DNA of 64,000 nucleotides from Luteibaculum oceani (GTDB lineage Bacteria; Bacteroidota; Bacteroidia; Flavobacteriales_D; Luteibaculaceae), in assembly GCF_007995015.1 (NCBI RefSeq), contig NZ_VORB01000009.1, positions 1-64,000 on the forward strand. The letters are read 5' to 3'. The position numbers and the translations under genes were made by a program. Position 1 is the first letter of the stretch, and every line of letters starts with the position of its first letter. Shown here one piece after another: positions 17,738 to 27,169 of this stretch. Under the pieces are notes generated by a model, which worked only from the letters and a program-made list of their open reading frames with translations, had not been told where the DNA came from and did not search any database.

Positions 17738-18382
17738 TTAATTTTTTTCGCGTTTAAATTTTCCTTCTTGCCAAGCCTTAAAGAATTGAGCCCAGGCAAA
17801 GGGGTTTAACAATTGAATAGGGGGTGCCTGACCAGCGTAATACAGTCGATTTTGGATCTGCTGCATTTGATATTTGTAATTCGCTGTACCATCCATAGGC
17901 ATTTCGAGCATGCGTTTGTAAAGCACCCTAGGATCTAAGTTTTTTTGAGCTCGAGCAATTTCGTCGTCGGCCACATTAAGGGCAAGAAAAGCCTCCTTAA
18001 ACTCATCTGGAGTAGGCCAAGGGTAAATAACGGTTTCGGTCAGGTAAACCGTATCGCTATTCATTACCTGAACAATGGAGTATTTGTTATCGGTAAGCGT
18101 GTCAGGAATTTGGTAATACGCTCGTTTGTATCCAACCGAGGAGAATAAAATACTGTCGCCTAATTCGGCTGCAAAAGAGAAGTAACCGTAATAATCTGTC
18201 GAGGTACCAATTCCCTTGTTAACGATTAAGATGTTAGTGTAGGGAAGTGCTCTTAGAGAATCGGCGGTAACGACTACCCCTGAAAATTGAATAACATTCT
18301 CTGGATTTTTCTCAGATACCTGCGCCCCGACAAAAGTGGTGAAAAGGCAAAAAGCAAAAGCTAAAATAAATCGATACAACAT
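17738..18382 (-). CDS. Secreted carboxypeptidase-regulatory-like protein
   Basis: The 214-residue precursor has a signal peptide (FILAFAFCLFTTFVGAQ). A single CarboxypepD_reg-like beta-sandwich follows (about residues 30-115: FSGVVVTADSLRALPYTNILI, then TSTDYYGYFSFAAELGDSILFSSVGYK). The helical C-terminal part is rich in Gln, Ala and aromatic residues and ends in a basic tail. The fold is shared with the N-terminal domain of TonB receptors, and here the receptor gene follows only 7 bp downstream of the stop. It may act as a periplasmic or outer-membrane partner of that receptor, but this is inference. Confidence 0.82.
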   Translation of the reverse strand: MLYRFILAFAFCLFTTFVGAQVSEKNPENVIQFSGVVVTADSLRALPYTNILIVNKGIGTSTDYYGYFSFAAELGDSILFSSVGYKRAYYQIPDTLTDNKYSIVQVMNSDTVYLTETVIYPWPTPDEFKEAFLALNVADDEIARAQKNLDPRVLYKRMLEMPMDGTANYKYQMQQIQNRLYYAGQAPPIQLLNPFAWAQFFKAWQEGKFKREKN

Positions 18383-18400
18383 GGGGCCTTAAAGATACAT

Positions 18401-20104
18401 TTAATAGCTGGTAAACGTTCCCGAATAGCTTTCAAGATTGCCAACTTTATCTAAAATTTCTACACGTAAAACGTGTTTTCCGGGTTTTATTCTTTCCGTA
18501 TCAAAAATGTGGGTTAAGGCCCCCGTTCTGTAGTCGTAACTTGCCAGTACCCATTGGTCGTCTATATACATGTTGTATTCCTGAATACCACTGCCGCTAT
18601 CCTTAATCCTAAAGCGCAGGCTATTTCCATTTCTAACTTCCTTTCCAGGATAAAAGGAAAGTGGTTTTATATATGGATTAAGGGTGTCAACAAGTAAGGT
18701 GTAGGTTCCAAATTCTCTGTTTTTGGCCTCGAACCAAGCGCCGTGTACCTCTCCAGGATTATCTGGATAAGCTCTTCCATTTGCAGCTACTTTACCCAGG
18801 TGGATCTTATTAGCCTTGGGCATAAGCGTTTCTGGAATTTTTAGTCGTAAGGTGTAAGATTTTTGTGCGCCATAGGTTTCATCACCAACCGTTAAAACAG
18901 GGAGGCCGTTGTTATCGGTGCTGCTTTTAAAATCCATGTATTCAGATAAGTATAAGCAGCTGCTTGGGATGGCTACGCTTGCAATGTCTGACTTCCATTC
19001 AAAAGGTTTTTTACAATCTACCCATTGTTGGTTGGGGTTAGCTTCTATAATTCGGGTGCTAGGTTGTGCGGTGCATTGAACTGTAAATTCGAGGGTGGAG
19101 GCATTTCCAGCCACGTCTTCAACTGTTATTTTTATTGGTATTTCTCCTTCGCCAATGCATTGCAGGGCCCCGTTTCGCTTTCGGATATTGTATATATCTA
19201 GCGGGTTATTTTCTACGGTATATAAACGGTGATAATGTTTTCGGTATTTTTTGTAGTTGCGATAATCGATATGGGCATTCATGTAGCGGTTGGTGCTAAA
19301 GTCTAGCTCATCGATTTCGAATTGATACAAAATGTCGTTTCCAGCACTAAGGGTTACCTTGTACACGCCGCACTTATTGTTGGCTGCATCTAGGCGATCT
19401 ATAGTATGCAATGCAAAACCAATATTCCCATGTGCCGAAATGGTTTCTCCGGGTTTTAAACTGTAATTGCCATAACTACCACCCATTGAGAAATTTGCAT
19501 AATGGGTATTGTTGACATGACTTTTATCGTCGAGTGCGTACACCGAGAGGCCATAAATAGACGGAGCTTTGTTATCGGCAATTTTAAAAGGGTATTTCAA
19601 GGGGTTAATGGGGCGCTCGGTTTTGGTATCTCTAATTTCAAAGTGAAGGTGCGGCCCGCCAGAGGAACCGCTATTTCCGCTTTTCCCAATTTCATCTCCC
19701 TTTTTAAACACAAATTTTCCCGCGGGAGGAAAGGTATTGATGTCGTATGATTTTTGGGCGTATTGTTGATCTTCTATCCAAGCTTCGATTTCGGGAGAAA
19801 AAGAATTGAGGTGGGCGTATACACTAGTTTGTCCGTTGGGGTGATTTATGTATAAAGCTTTGCCGTATCCGTATGGTGATACCTTTACCCTTGCAACGGT
19901 TCCGTCGGTGATGCAAAAAACGGGTAAACCAATTCTACCTTGTGTTTTTATATCCAAACCAGAGTGAAAATGGTTGGATCTTATTTCTCCAAAATTTCCA
20001 GAAAGTACCAGGGGGATATTAAGAGGGGGGTGAAAATCTTGTGCGAGGGCACGAAATTGACAAAAAAGAAAAATAAAAAGGTAAATAGCTGGTTTATAAG
20101 GCAT
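18401..20104 (-). CDS. M23 family metallopeptidase
   Basis: This is a periplasmic or lipid-side peptidoglycan endopeptidase of the LytM/M23 type. I use the ATG at 20104 (567 residues), which begins a signal peptide (PAIYLFIFLFCQFRALAQ). The zinc site is visible as SNHFHSGLDIK (HxxxD) at about residues 45-55 and HLHFEIRD (HxH) near residue 155, so the domain is at the N-terminus and looks catalytically complete. The remaining about 380 residues form beta-sandwich-like domains, including a final Ig-like module (RIKDSGSGIQEYNMYIDDQWV). It is the first gene of the operon with the two genes downstream (18-bp gap). Confidence 0.93.
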   Translation of the reverse strand: MPYKPAIYLFIFLFCQFRALAQDFHPPLNIPLVLSGNFGEIRSNHFHSGLDIKTQGRIGLPVFCITDGTVARVKVSPYGYGKALYINHPNGQTSVYAHLNSFSPEIEAWIEDQQYAQKSYDINTFPPAGKFVFKKGDEIGKSGNSGSSGGPHLHFEIRDTKTERPINPLKYPFKIADNKAPSIYGLSVYALDDKSHVNNTHYANFSMGGSYGNYSLKPGETISAHGNIGFALHTIDRLDAANNKCGVYKVTLSAGNDILYQFEIDELDFSTNRYMNAHIDYRNYKKYRKHYHRLYTVENNPLDIYNIRKRNGALQCIGEGEIPIKITVEDVAGNASTLEFTVQCTAQPSTRIIEANPNQQWVDCKKPFEWKSDIASVAIPSSCLYLSEYMDFKSSTDNNGLPVLTVGDETYGAQKSYTLRLKIPETLMPKANKIHLGKVAANGRAYPDNPGEVHGAWFEAKNREFGTYTLLVDTLNPYIKPLSFYPGKEVRNGNSLRFRIKDSGSGIQEYNMYIDDQWVLASYDYRTGALTHIFDTERIKPGKHVLRVEILDKVGNLESYSGTFTSY

Positions 20105-20183
20105 ACGGAGATTAGAAATTTGCGCGAAAATAAAAGAATAGTTCGGCTCCATAAATAAACTAAACAATAGTTGTGAAAGTCTA

Positions 20184-20226
20184 TTGTTTTACCCGTTTAC
20201 AAAATTACATTTGCGTTATATATTTG
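20184..20226 (+). promoter_or_regulatory. Promoter region of the coiled-coil/zapA/rny operon
   Basis: TACATTTG (20206-20213) fits TAnnTTTG with a TTG at 20184-20186 spaced by 19 nt. A second box, TATATTTG, lies at 20219-20226, directly before the ATG at 20231, but has no clear -33 element. Confidence 0.6.
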
Positions 20227-20230
20227 CAGG

Positions 20231-20524
20231 ATGAGTGAATTGTCTGATCTAGTTTTTAGGTTAAGCAAAAAGTTAGAGCGCGTATTGCAGCACGCTGAAT
20301 CTTTAAAGGAGGAATTGTCCGAAAAGGACAGAGAGATTAATTCCTTAAAAGCTTTGCTAAAAGAAAAGGAGCAGGAATTTACCCGTGTAAATGAAAAGTT
20401 GGTTCTTTTGGAAACTGCCGGCGCCATTGGTGGCGAAGCCGAGGAGGGGAAAAGAGAGGCCAGGCTTAAGATTAACGAATTAGTTAGGGAAATAGATAAA
20501 TGCATAGCCTTGCTTAACAAGTAG
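20231..20524 (+). CDS. Small coiled-coil protein upstream of zapA
   Basis: The 97-residue protein is strongly heptad-like from residue 5 to 60 (LVFRLSKKLERVLQHAESLKEEL, then REINSLKALLKEKEQEFTRVNEKL). A short linker follows, then an amphipathic C-terminal helix (LKINELVREIDKCIALL). It has no signal peptide. It lies 8 bp before zapA in the same operon, and Bacteroidota often have a small coiled-coil gene here, so a division-associated role is reasonable but unproven. I know no established gene symbol for it. Confidence 0.82.
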   Translation: MSELSDLVFRLSKKLERVLQHAESLKEELSEKDREINSLKALLKEKEQEFTRVNEKLVLLETAGAIGGEAEEGKREARLKINELVREIDKCIALLNK

Positions 20525-20532
20525 GTTTCGAC

Positions 20533-20826
20533 ATGAGTGATTTATCGATAAAAATAACAGTAGGAGGTAGGGTATATCCTTTAACGGTAAGCGTTGAGGA
20601 GGAAGAATTTATCCGTAAGGCCGCCGATTTAATCGAGGATCACGTAAAGAAATTTCAGGAAAACTACGCTGTAAAAGATAAGCAGGATCTATTGGCTATG
20701 ACGGCATTACAAATTGCTACGCAAAACTTATTGCTAAGTGATAAAAAAGAAGTAGATGCCGCTAAAAACGAGTTGGAGCAAATAGAAGCTAAACTCGATT
20801 TTTACTTAGAAAACACCTCTATTTAG
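20533..20826 (+). CDS. zapA: Cell division protein ZapA
   Basis: The 97-residue ZapA-family protein opens with the conserved strand SIKITVGGRVYPLTVSVEEEEFIRKAADLI. A helical dimerisation tail contains DLLAMTALQIATQNL. ZapA binds FtsZ and cross-links protofilaments at the Z-ring in the cytoplasm. It follows the coiled-coil gene by 8 bp and precedes rny by 57 bp; the zapA-rny pairing is common in Bacteroidota, supporting the call. Confidence 0.92.
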   Translation: MSDLSIKITVGGRVYPLTVSVEEEEFIRKAADLIEDHVKKFQENYAVKDKQDLLAMTALQIATQNLLLSDKKEVDAAKNELEQIEAKLDFYLENTSI

Positions 20827-20883
20827 TCCTTCTCTTTTCGTTAGTTTCTTAGGCCATGTTTAATATTTTTAAGTGTTACAAAC

Positions 20884-22425
20884 ATGGATTTAACGAGTAT
20901 TTTAATTGGCGGGATAGGTGGTTTAGTCGTAGGGGCTGGGCTTACCATCTTGCTTTCCAACCTCTTGTTGGGCAATAGAAAAAAAGCAATAATTGCCGAG
21001 GCAGAGAAAGAGGCAGAGGTAATTAAGAAGGATAAAATTATCCAGGCAAAAGAAAAATTTTCCTCTCTTAAAGAAGAGCACGAAAAGCTGATTAATGAGC
21101 GCAATAAAAAGCAGCAGCAGATCGAGGATAAGCTTAATAAAAGAGAAGAAAATATAAAGCAACGTCACGAGGAAATTAAGCGCCAAGAGAAGAGTTTAAA
21201 AGACAAAACTCAAGAGGTAGAAAACCAGCTTACTGGGCTTAAGAAAAGAATGTCTGAGGTGGATAAAGCCCATCAGAAAAACATTCAAATGCTCGAAAGC
21301 GTATCAGGATTATCCAAAGACGAGGCTATTAAACAGCTGGTTGAGTCGCTTAAAGACGAAGCCAAAACAGAGGCGATGTCTTTTATCCAGGATTCTATGG
21401 AAGAGGCCAAGCTTACCGCCTCTAAAGAAGCCAAGAAAATTGTACTTCAAACCATCCAACGTGTCGCAACGGAGCATGCCGTAGAAAATTCGGTTTCGGT
21501 ATTCAATATCGATAGCGACGAGATTAAAGGACGTGTTATTGGTAGAGAAGGAAGAAATATTAGAGCACTAGAAGCAGCAACTGGAGTGGAAATTATCGTA
21601 GATGATACTCCCGAAGCAATTATCCTTTCTTGTTTCGATCCGGTACGAAGAGAAATAGCAAGATTATCTTTACACCAGTTGGTTTCTGATGGTAGAATTC
21701 ACCCCGCAAGAATTGAAGAGGTGGTTCGCAAAACCCAAAAGAACATAGAGGAAGAAATTATTGAAACAGGTAAGCGTACCTGTATAGATCTTGGAATTCA
21801 TGGTTTACACCCAGAATTAACAAGAATGGTGGGAAGAATGAAGTATCGTTCTTCATACGGACAAAACTTACTTCAGCACTCTAGAGAAGTTGCTAACCTA
21901 TGTGCTATTATGGCTAGCGAAATGGGACTTAATCCTAAAGTTGCTAAACGTGCCGGTCTGTTACACGATATAGGTAAAGTGCCAGATAACGAGCCAGAAT
22001 TACCTCATGCTATTTTAGGTATGAAATGGGCAGAGAAGTACGGAGAGAAAGCCGAGGTATGCAACGCTATTGGAGCGCACCACGACGAAATTGAAATGAC
22101 TTCTTTATTCTCGCCAATTATTCAGGTTTGTGATGCCATCTCAGGTGCAAGACCAGGTGCTCGTAGAGAAGTGGTTGAATCTTATATTAAGCGCTTAAAA
22201 GACCTCGAAGAGCTTGCATTAAGTTACGATGGCGTTCTTAAGGCGTACGCTATCCAAGCAGGTAGAGAGCTGAGAGTATTGGTAGAAAGCGAAAAGGTAA
22301 GCGATGCCCAAGCAGATACACTATCCTTTGATATTTCGCAGCGTATCCAAAACGAAATGACCTATCCGGGTCAGGTAAAAGTTACCCTGATTCGAGAGAA
22401 ACGGGCGATTAATTACGCTAAATAA
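20884..22425 (+). CDS. rny: Ribonuclease Y
   Basis: This membrane-anchored endoribonuclease initiates mRNA decay. The 513-residue protein has an N-terminal transmembrane helix ([20 protein letters not shown], residues 5-24) and a long charged coiled coil (about 40-190). A KH RNA-binding domain has [15 protein letters not shown] near residue 218. An HD phosphohydrolase domain has [11 protein letters not shown] and the metal pair in GLLHDIGKV near residue 360, with a later GAHHDEIE. All key motifs are intact. An intrinsic terminator follows at 22433. Confidence 0.97.
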   Translation: MDLTSILIGGIGGLVVGAGLTILLSNLLLGNRKKAIIAEAEKEAEVIKKDKIIQAKEKFSSLKEEHEKLINERNKKQQQIEDKLNKREENIKQRHEEIKRQEKSLKDKTQEVENQLTGLKKRMSEVDKAHQKNIQMLESVSGLSKDEAIKQLVESLKDEAKTEAMSFIQDSMEEAKLTASKEAKKIVLQTIQRVATEHAVENSVSVFNIDSDEIKGRVIGREGRNIRALEAATGVEIIVDDTPEAIILSCFDPVRREIARLSLHQLVSDGRIHPARIEEVVRKTQKNIEEEIIETGKRTCIDLGIHGLHPELTRMVGRMKYRSSYGQNLLQHSREVANLCAIMASEMGLNPKVAKRAGLLHDIGKVPDNEPELPHAILGMKWAEKYGEKAEVCNAIGAHHDEIEMTSLFSPIIQVCDAISGARPGARREVVESYIKRLKDLEELALSYDGVLKAYAIQAGRELRVLVESEKVSDAQADTLSFDISQRIQNEMTYPGQVKVTLIREKRAINYAK

Positions 22426-22432
22426 AAAACTG

Positions 22433-22459
22433 AAAAGCCATCCTAACGATGGCTTTTTT
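22433..22459 (+). terminator. Intrinsic terminator after rny
   Basis: A 10-bp stem AAAAGCCATC (22433-22442) pairs with GATGGCTTTT (22448-22457) across a 5-nt loop, followed by more T. It separates the zapA-rny operon from the polysaccharide operon. Confidence 0.88.
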
Positions 22460-22492
22460 ACTTTTAAGCCCTCAAAGCAATTCACCCATTAA

Positions 22493-23746
22493 ATGCGAAC
22501 TGGCCTTTTTAAAAATGTAGCAATACTCTTGTCGGGCAATGTGTTTGCATTAATTATACCCTTTATAGCTGCACCCATTATAACCCGGCTATACACCCCA
22601 GAAGACTTTGGGAGTTTTGAGTTGTTTGCAAAGCTTTTGGCATTTGCAGTGGTGTTAGCATCCCTGAGATATGAATTGGCTATGGTGCTACCTAAAAAGG
22701 AAGAGCACAGCGCTAATTTGGCCACTATAGCCCTGCGATTTTCATTAATGTTTAGTTGCGCGATTTTGATTTTAACACTGCTTTTTAAATCGGACGTGGC
22801 CCAATTGATGGATAATGCGGGCTTGGAAACGCTACTTGTTTATTTGGGACCATTAGTAGCGGTAACCACCTTGTTTTCCATCATTAACCAGAGCTTAATT
22901 CGGGCTGAAAATTTTAAAAAGATATCCAGTATTAAAATTGTTTCAACCACCAGTAATCAGTTGGTTAAAGTGGCAGGTGGATATGCCGGAATGGGTTCCC
23001 TTGGATTATTATGGGGACAATTACTGGGGCTAGTTTTTCCAATTTTTATGGGATGGAAAAGCTTAAAGAAAAAGTTGAATGGATTCCGTTTCAAAAGTTC
23101 AAAATCGGAAAGGGAACAGATGAAGGTGTGGCAGGAGTTTCCCAAAGCAAATTTACCTCACGGACTAACGGATGAAGGTGAAAAGTTGATTTTGTTAGCC
23201 TTGATATCTGCCTACTTTGGTGCCTGGAGTCTCGGTCTTTTTGCATTTACGCTACGATATCTTAGAATACCGCTGCAGTTGTTTGGAGCTTCTATCGGTC
23301 AGGCTTTGTATCCGAAAATTTCAAAGGCTCACAATGCTGGAGAGGCCTATTTTTCTTTGATTTTACGCGTAACGGGCCTTTTATTCTTAATTTCTACCGT
23401 AGGATTTGGAACATTATTTTTATTCGGCGAAGAAATTTTTGCCTTTGTATTGGGGCAGGATTGGGCAGAGGCTGGTAATTACGCATCTTACATGGCGCCC
23501 TGGTTGGGTTTAAATTTTATTGCATCGCCGGTTAGCACCATTCCCACCATATTAAAAAGACAAAAAACATTTTTTAGAATAAGTCTGGCGATTTCGTTGT
23601 TTTCGCTAATTGGTATTTGGCAATTGGCTGAATTATCTTGGGGCTTTTACGAAGTTCTTGGGTTTCTAGTGCTGGTTCAAAGTATAGGTATGCTCGTTAA
23701 ATTATTGTGGATTCTATTTATCGCAAAACAGAATTCAGGGAAATGA
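22493..23746 (+). CDS. Polysaccharide/oligosaccharide flippase (Wzx-like)
   Basis: The 417-residue polytopic protein has about 12 predicted transmembrane segments. The opening IPFIAAPIITRLYTPEDFGSFELF is typical of Wzx/PST-family transporters that flip undecaprenyl-diphosphate-linked repeat units across the inner membrane. It is the first gene of an eight-gene operon in which successive genes mostly overlap by a few bases. The TGA stop overlaps the ATG of the next glycosyltransferase (ATGA). The polymer could be O-antigen or capsule. Confidence 0.92.
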   Translation: MRTGLFKNVAILLSGNVFALIIPFIAAPIITRLYTPEDFGSFELFAKLLAFAVVLASLRYELAMVLPKKEEHSANLATIALRFSLMFSCAILILTLLFKSDVAQLMDNAGLETLLVYLGPLVAVTTLFSIINQSLIRAENFKKISSIKIVSTTSNQLVKVAGGYAGMGSLGLLWGQLLGLVFPIFMGWKSLKKKLNGFRFKSSKSEREQMKVWQEFPKANLPHGLTDEGEKLILLALISAYFGAWSLGLFAFTLRYLRIPLQLFGASIGQALYPKISKAHNAGEAYFSLILRVTGLLFLISTVGFGTLFLFGEEIFAFVLGQDWAEAGNYASYMAPWLGLNFIASPVSTIPTILKRQKTFFRISLAISLFSLIGIWQLAELSWGFYEVLGFLVLVQSIGMLVKLLWILFIAKQNSGK

Positions 23747-24861
23747 AAAAGATAATATTCATTCATTCGGGTAAGGTGGAAGCTAAAAATGCAGGTAGCA
23801 ATTTAAGGCCTGCTAAAATGTTGGCTCATCTTAGAAAATTTGCAGATGTTTTTTGTGTTTCTGGTGAAGGGGCGGATTTTAAGGAAAGGATCGTTGCCTT
23901 AAAAAATAGCATAGCCTCAGGAGTTAAGTACGATGCGGTATACGTAGAAAACAGAACGCTTCCCCTTGGTTTACATATCCAGAAAAAAGGAATCCTCCCA
24001 TTCAAACGCTACTTTTATGATGCAACCGAAAGGGATTTATTGGAGTATTTACTCGCCCAATCGCTTCCTATACATTATTTCTACCGCGATATTTATTGGG
24101 ATTTTGATGAGGTGTATAAAAACTTACCGCTACTTAAAAAGCGCTACATCCTACATTATTTAAAAAAGTATGGAACCAAGGAGTTGAGGTTTTTGAAGGA
24201 AAAGAAAATCCACCTTTATGTTCCATCTCAACCCTTTGCCGATTACTTACTTCAAAAGCACCAGCTTAAATCTACCCCTTTGTCACCTGGAGGTGTGATT
24301 TTTAACGAGCATCCCCAAACGCAAACTCAAAAGCCGATTCAACTCTTTTATGTTGGAGGGGTTAGCAGCATGTATATAAGCGATGCCTTTTTGGGTGCTT
24401 TAGAGCAGTTACCACAAGATATGGAACTCACCCTTTGTTGTAGGAAGCCAGAATACGAGAAGGAGAAGTTGCGATTGGGGAAAATTCCAAGATTAAAAGT
24501 GATCCATCAAGATCATAAAGGTTTGCAGGAGGTTTACCCTCAAATGGATATAGGGTTGTTTCCGCTTCTACCTTCTGGATATGGTAAGCTGTCTTACTCC
24601 ATAAAAATACCAGAATACATTTGTAACGGGCTGCCTATGCTCGCCATGGAAGGAACGATTAGTGCAGATTTAATAGCAAAAAAAGGCATAGGTTGGATTA
24701 CAAAACCCAATAAAGAGGATGTACTACGGGTGTTGAAAAACTTGTCCCGTGAGCTTTCCGAGATCTCCGGAAAAAAGGAAATGGTAGCACAGGTACGCCA
24801 GGAATTTACATGGGAAGCAGTCTGTAAGCAATTGATGGCTAAAATGGAGGTAGGCGCATGA
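23743..24861 (+). CDS. Glycosyltransferase, GT-B fold (GT4-like)
   Basis: The 372-residue cytoplasmic protein lacks transmembrane helices. The N-terminal KIIFIHSGKVEAKNAGSNLRPAKML loop and the C-terminal Rossmann half (IQLFYVGGVSSMYISDAFLGAL, then IPEYICNGLPMLAMEGTISADLI) match GT-B glycosyltransferases. The usual EX7E motif of GT4 is only partly visible. I use the ATG at 23743, which overlaps the flippase stop, rather than an upstream start inside that gene. Sugar specificity is unknown. The next gene overlaps by 4 bp. Confidence 0.85.
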   Translation: MKKIIFIHSGKVEAKNAGSNLRPAKMLAHLRKFADVFCVSGEGADFKERIVALKNSIASGVKYDAVYVENRTLPLGLHIQKKGILPFKRYFYDATERDLLEYLLAQSLPIHYFYRDIYWDFDEVYKNLPLLKKRYILHYLKKYGTKELRFLKEKKIHLYVPSQPFADYLLQKHQLKSTPLSPGGVIFNEHPQTQTQKPIQLFYVGGVSSMYISDAFLGALEQLPQDMELTLCCRKPEYEKEKLRLGKIPRLKVIHQDHKGLQEVYPQMDIGLFPLLPSGYGKLSYSIKIPEYICNGLPMLAMEGTISADLIAKKGIGWITKPNKEDVLRVLKNLSRELSEISGKKEMVAQVRQEFTWEAVCKQLMAKMEVGA

Positions 24862-25946
24862 AAAGGATCCTGTTTTTAGCCGATGGAAGTTCCTCTCACA
24901 CTATAAAGTGGGTAAGTGCCATCCATGGGAGAGATGTGGAGATTTTTCTTTTTAGTCTTAGAGACATTTCGCCAGCATTGAAAGAGCTGGGAATAGGTTC
25001 TTTTTCGGCGGATACCCTTGTAAAATCGAACGCTTCGGCATTTGATAAAAGCACCTATTTAAAAGTGCTGCCTCAACTTAAAAAGACCATCAAGTCCTTT
25101 CAGCCCGATTTAATCCATGTTCATTATGCAACGTCGTATGGGTTGTTAGCCTACTTATCTCGTTTTAGGCCCTATGTAGTCTCAGTTTGGGGGTCAGATT
25201 TATTGGTCTTTCCCAATAGGTCTTACCTGCACAAAACCATTTTGACCATGATTTTAAAGCGGTCGAAATCGGTTTTTTCATCCAGTGCACTTATGATGGA
25301 GAAACTGAAGGGTTTTGGAGTTGCTGGAAAATCAAAGCTCATTCCCTTTGGGATAGATTTAACTCATTTCCGCCCCCACTCTAAACCAGAACTTTCCGAG
25401 GGAATTCGTTTTGTTATAGTAAAGAGCTTGGAGCATACCTATGGTATAGATATTGCCGTCTTAGCCTTTGTAAATTTGCTAAATCAACATCCGAGTTTAA
25501 AATGCACTCTAACCGTTGTTGGAGGAGGTGCAGAGGAGACAAACTACAAAAAGTTGGCAGGGAAATATCTAGACCGTGGCATTTCCTTTTTGGGTCGAAA
25601 ACAGCCCGGTGAAATCCCAGAGATACTCAATCAAAACCACGTTTTTATTAATATCTCTAGGAGCGAAAGCTTTGGAGTATCGGTGTTAGAGGCCGAAGCA
25701 TGTGGTTTGGCCGTTATCGTCTCCAACAAAGGGGGCTTGCCCGAAACCATGGAGCCCAATAAAACGGGTATAATGATAGAGGAATTAACGGCAACGCGTT
25801 GCGAAAGGGCAATGAAATATTATATCGATCATCCGGAGATGATTCAAAAGATGGGTAATGAGGGACGGGCTTTTGTTGAAAACCACTTCGACTTTAAATT
25901 GAATGTACAACAGCAGTTAGCTGCGTATCGCGAAATACTGGGGTAA
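24858..25946 (+). CDS. Glycosyltransferase family 4
   Basis: This 362-residue GT-B enzyme has an N-terminal domain containing IHVHYATSYGLLAYLSRFRPYVVSVWGSDLL. The C-terminal domain carries the GT4 signature INISRSESFGVSVLEAEACGLAVIVSNKGGLPE, in which the EX7E glutamates (SESFGVSVLEAE) are clear at about residues 262-272. It transfers a sugar from a nucleotide donor to the growing lipid-linked unit at the cytoplasmic face. Stop and start with the next gene overlap (TAATG). Confidence 0.92.
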   Translation: MKRILFLADGSSSHTIKWVSAIHGRDVEIFLFSLRDISPALKELGIGSFSADTLVKSNASAFDKSTYLKVLPQLKKTIKSFQPDLIHVHYATSYGLLAYLSRFRPYVVSVWGSDLLVFPNRSYLHKTILTMILKRSKSVFSSSALMMEKLKGFGVAGKSKLIPFGIDLTHFRPHSKPELSEGIRFVIVKSLEHTYGIDIAVLAFVNLLNQHPSLKCTLTVVGGGAEETNYKKLAGKYLDRGISFLGRKQPGEIPEILNQNHVFINISRSESFGVSVLEAEACGLAVIVSNKGGLPETMEPNKTGIMIEELTATRCERAMKYYIDHPEMIQKMGNEGRAFVENHFDFKLNVQQQLAAYREILG

Positions 25947-27169
25947 TGAAACTTTTAATCCACTCACAATACTTTCCCCCTGAAGTAGGGGCTCCACAAA
26001 ATCGACTTTATGAATTAGGAGTCCGGTTGGTAAAAAAGGGAGTTGAGGTAGAGGTGCTTACGGCTATGCCCAATTATCCACAAATGGAAATAATGCCGGG
26101 CTATGAAAACAAAAGCTATTTGAAAGAGGAAATGGGTGGACTTACCGTTCATAGATCCTCCATTTATGTGAGTAAAAGTAAGGCCATAACCTCTCGACTT
26201 AGAAATTATTTTTCCTTTGTTTGGAGCTCGTATAAAATAGGTCGCAAGCATTTAAAAGGGGATTTTGATTTTGTCTTGTGCGAATCTCCTCCCTTATTTC
26301 TAGGGATATCCAGTTATTTCCTAAGTAAAAGGTTGAAGGCAAAATTCATCTTTAACGTATCCGACTTATGGCCGGAAAGTGCCGAATCACTTGGCTTAGT
26401 GACTAATCCACTTATGTTAAAACCGGCTTATAAACTAGAGGCTTGGTTGTACAAAAAGGCGCATTTAATAACTGGGCAAACCCAAGGGATCGTAAAAGAT
26501 ATCCAGCGTCGTTTTCCAAATAAAACGGTGAAATGGCTGCCCAATGGGGTAGATTTGACTTACTTCGATAGGCGGCAAATTAGCAAGATAGATATAGCCA
26601 TTCCAGAACATAAGTTTTACTGCTTTTATGCTGGAATTCACGGTCATGCCCAAGGTTTGGAGGTAATTTTAAATGCTGCAGAAATCCTAAAAGAAAAAGA
26701 CATCGCCTTTGTGTTTCTTGGGGCAGGTCCGCTAAAGGATGAGTTAAAGGCAACAGCAAAAGAGAAGGGCTTAAATAAGGTTTATTTTTTAGATCCCGTT
26801 GGAAAAGATAAAATGCCAGGGATTTTAATGAATGCCTCTTGTGCATTGGTGCCCTTAAAGCGGTTACCCATTTTCCAGGGGGCAATTCCTTCCAAAATAT
26901 TCGAGAACGCTGCAATGGAAATCCCCTTGGTATTAGGTGTAGAAGGGGAGGCGAAAGAGCTATTTATAGACCGAGGAAATTGTGGTGTGTTTTACACCCC
27001 AGAAAGCGCTGTAGACATGGCCCAATCCATTGAGAAATTATATCAGGATGAGCAATTTCGGATGGAAAGCGGTAAAAATGGTCGTAAGTTCGTAGCGGAA
27101 AATTTTGATAGAGATAAAATAGCCGAGGAGCTGATTACTTGGCTGTTAAATCTTAAAGATAAAGCATGA
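25946..27169 (+). CDS. Glycosyltransferase family 4, WbuB-like
   Basis: The 407-residue GT-B protein opens with LLIHSQYFPPEVGAPQNRLYELG, the glycine-rich acceptor-site loop of WbuB/FucNAc-transferase-like GT4 enzymes. FNVSDLWPESAESLGLV and the donor-site region FYCFYAGIHGHAQGLEVILNAA follow. KIFENAAMEIPLVLGVEGEA corresponds to the EX7E zone, with the second Glu replaced or shifted. WbuB-type enzymes often act right beside a UDP-GlcNAc 2-epimerase, as here, where the wecB-like gene overlaps by 4 bp. Confidence 0.9.
   Translation: MKLLIHSQYFPPEVGAPQNRLYELGVRLVKKGVEVEVLTAMPNYPQMEIMPGYENKSYLKEEMGGLTVHRSSIYVSKSKAITSRLRNYFSFVWSSYKIGRKHLKGDFDFVLCESPPLFLGISSYFLSKRLKAKFIFNVSDLWPESAESLGLVTNPLMLKPAYKLEAWLYKKAHLITGQTQGIVKDIQRRFPNKTVKWLPNGVDLTYFDRRQISKIDIAIPEHKFYCFYAGIHGHAQGLEVILNAAEILKEKDIAFVFLGAGPLKDELKATAKEKGLNKVYFLDPVGKDKMPGILMNASCALVPLKRLPIFQGAIPSKIFENAAMEIPLVLGVEGEAKELFIDRGNCGVFYTPESAVDMAQSIEKLYQDEQFRMESGKNGRKFVAENFDRDKIAEELITWLLNLKDKA

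Noticed and set aside
20841-21104. Minus-strand frames inside rny (20841-21104 and 20923-21186)
   Set aside because: They are antisense shadows of the RNase Y coiled coil.
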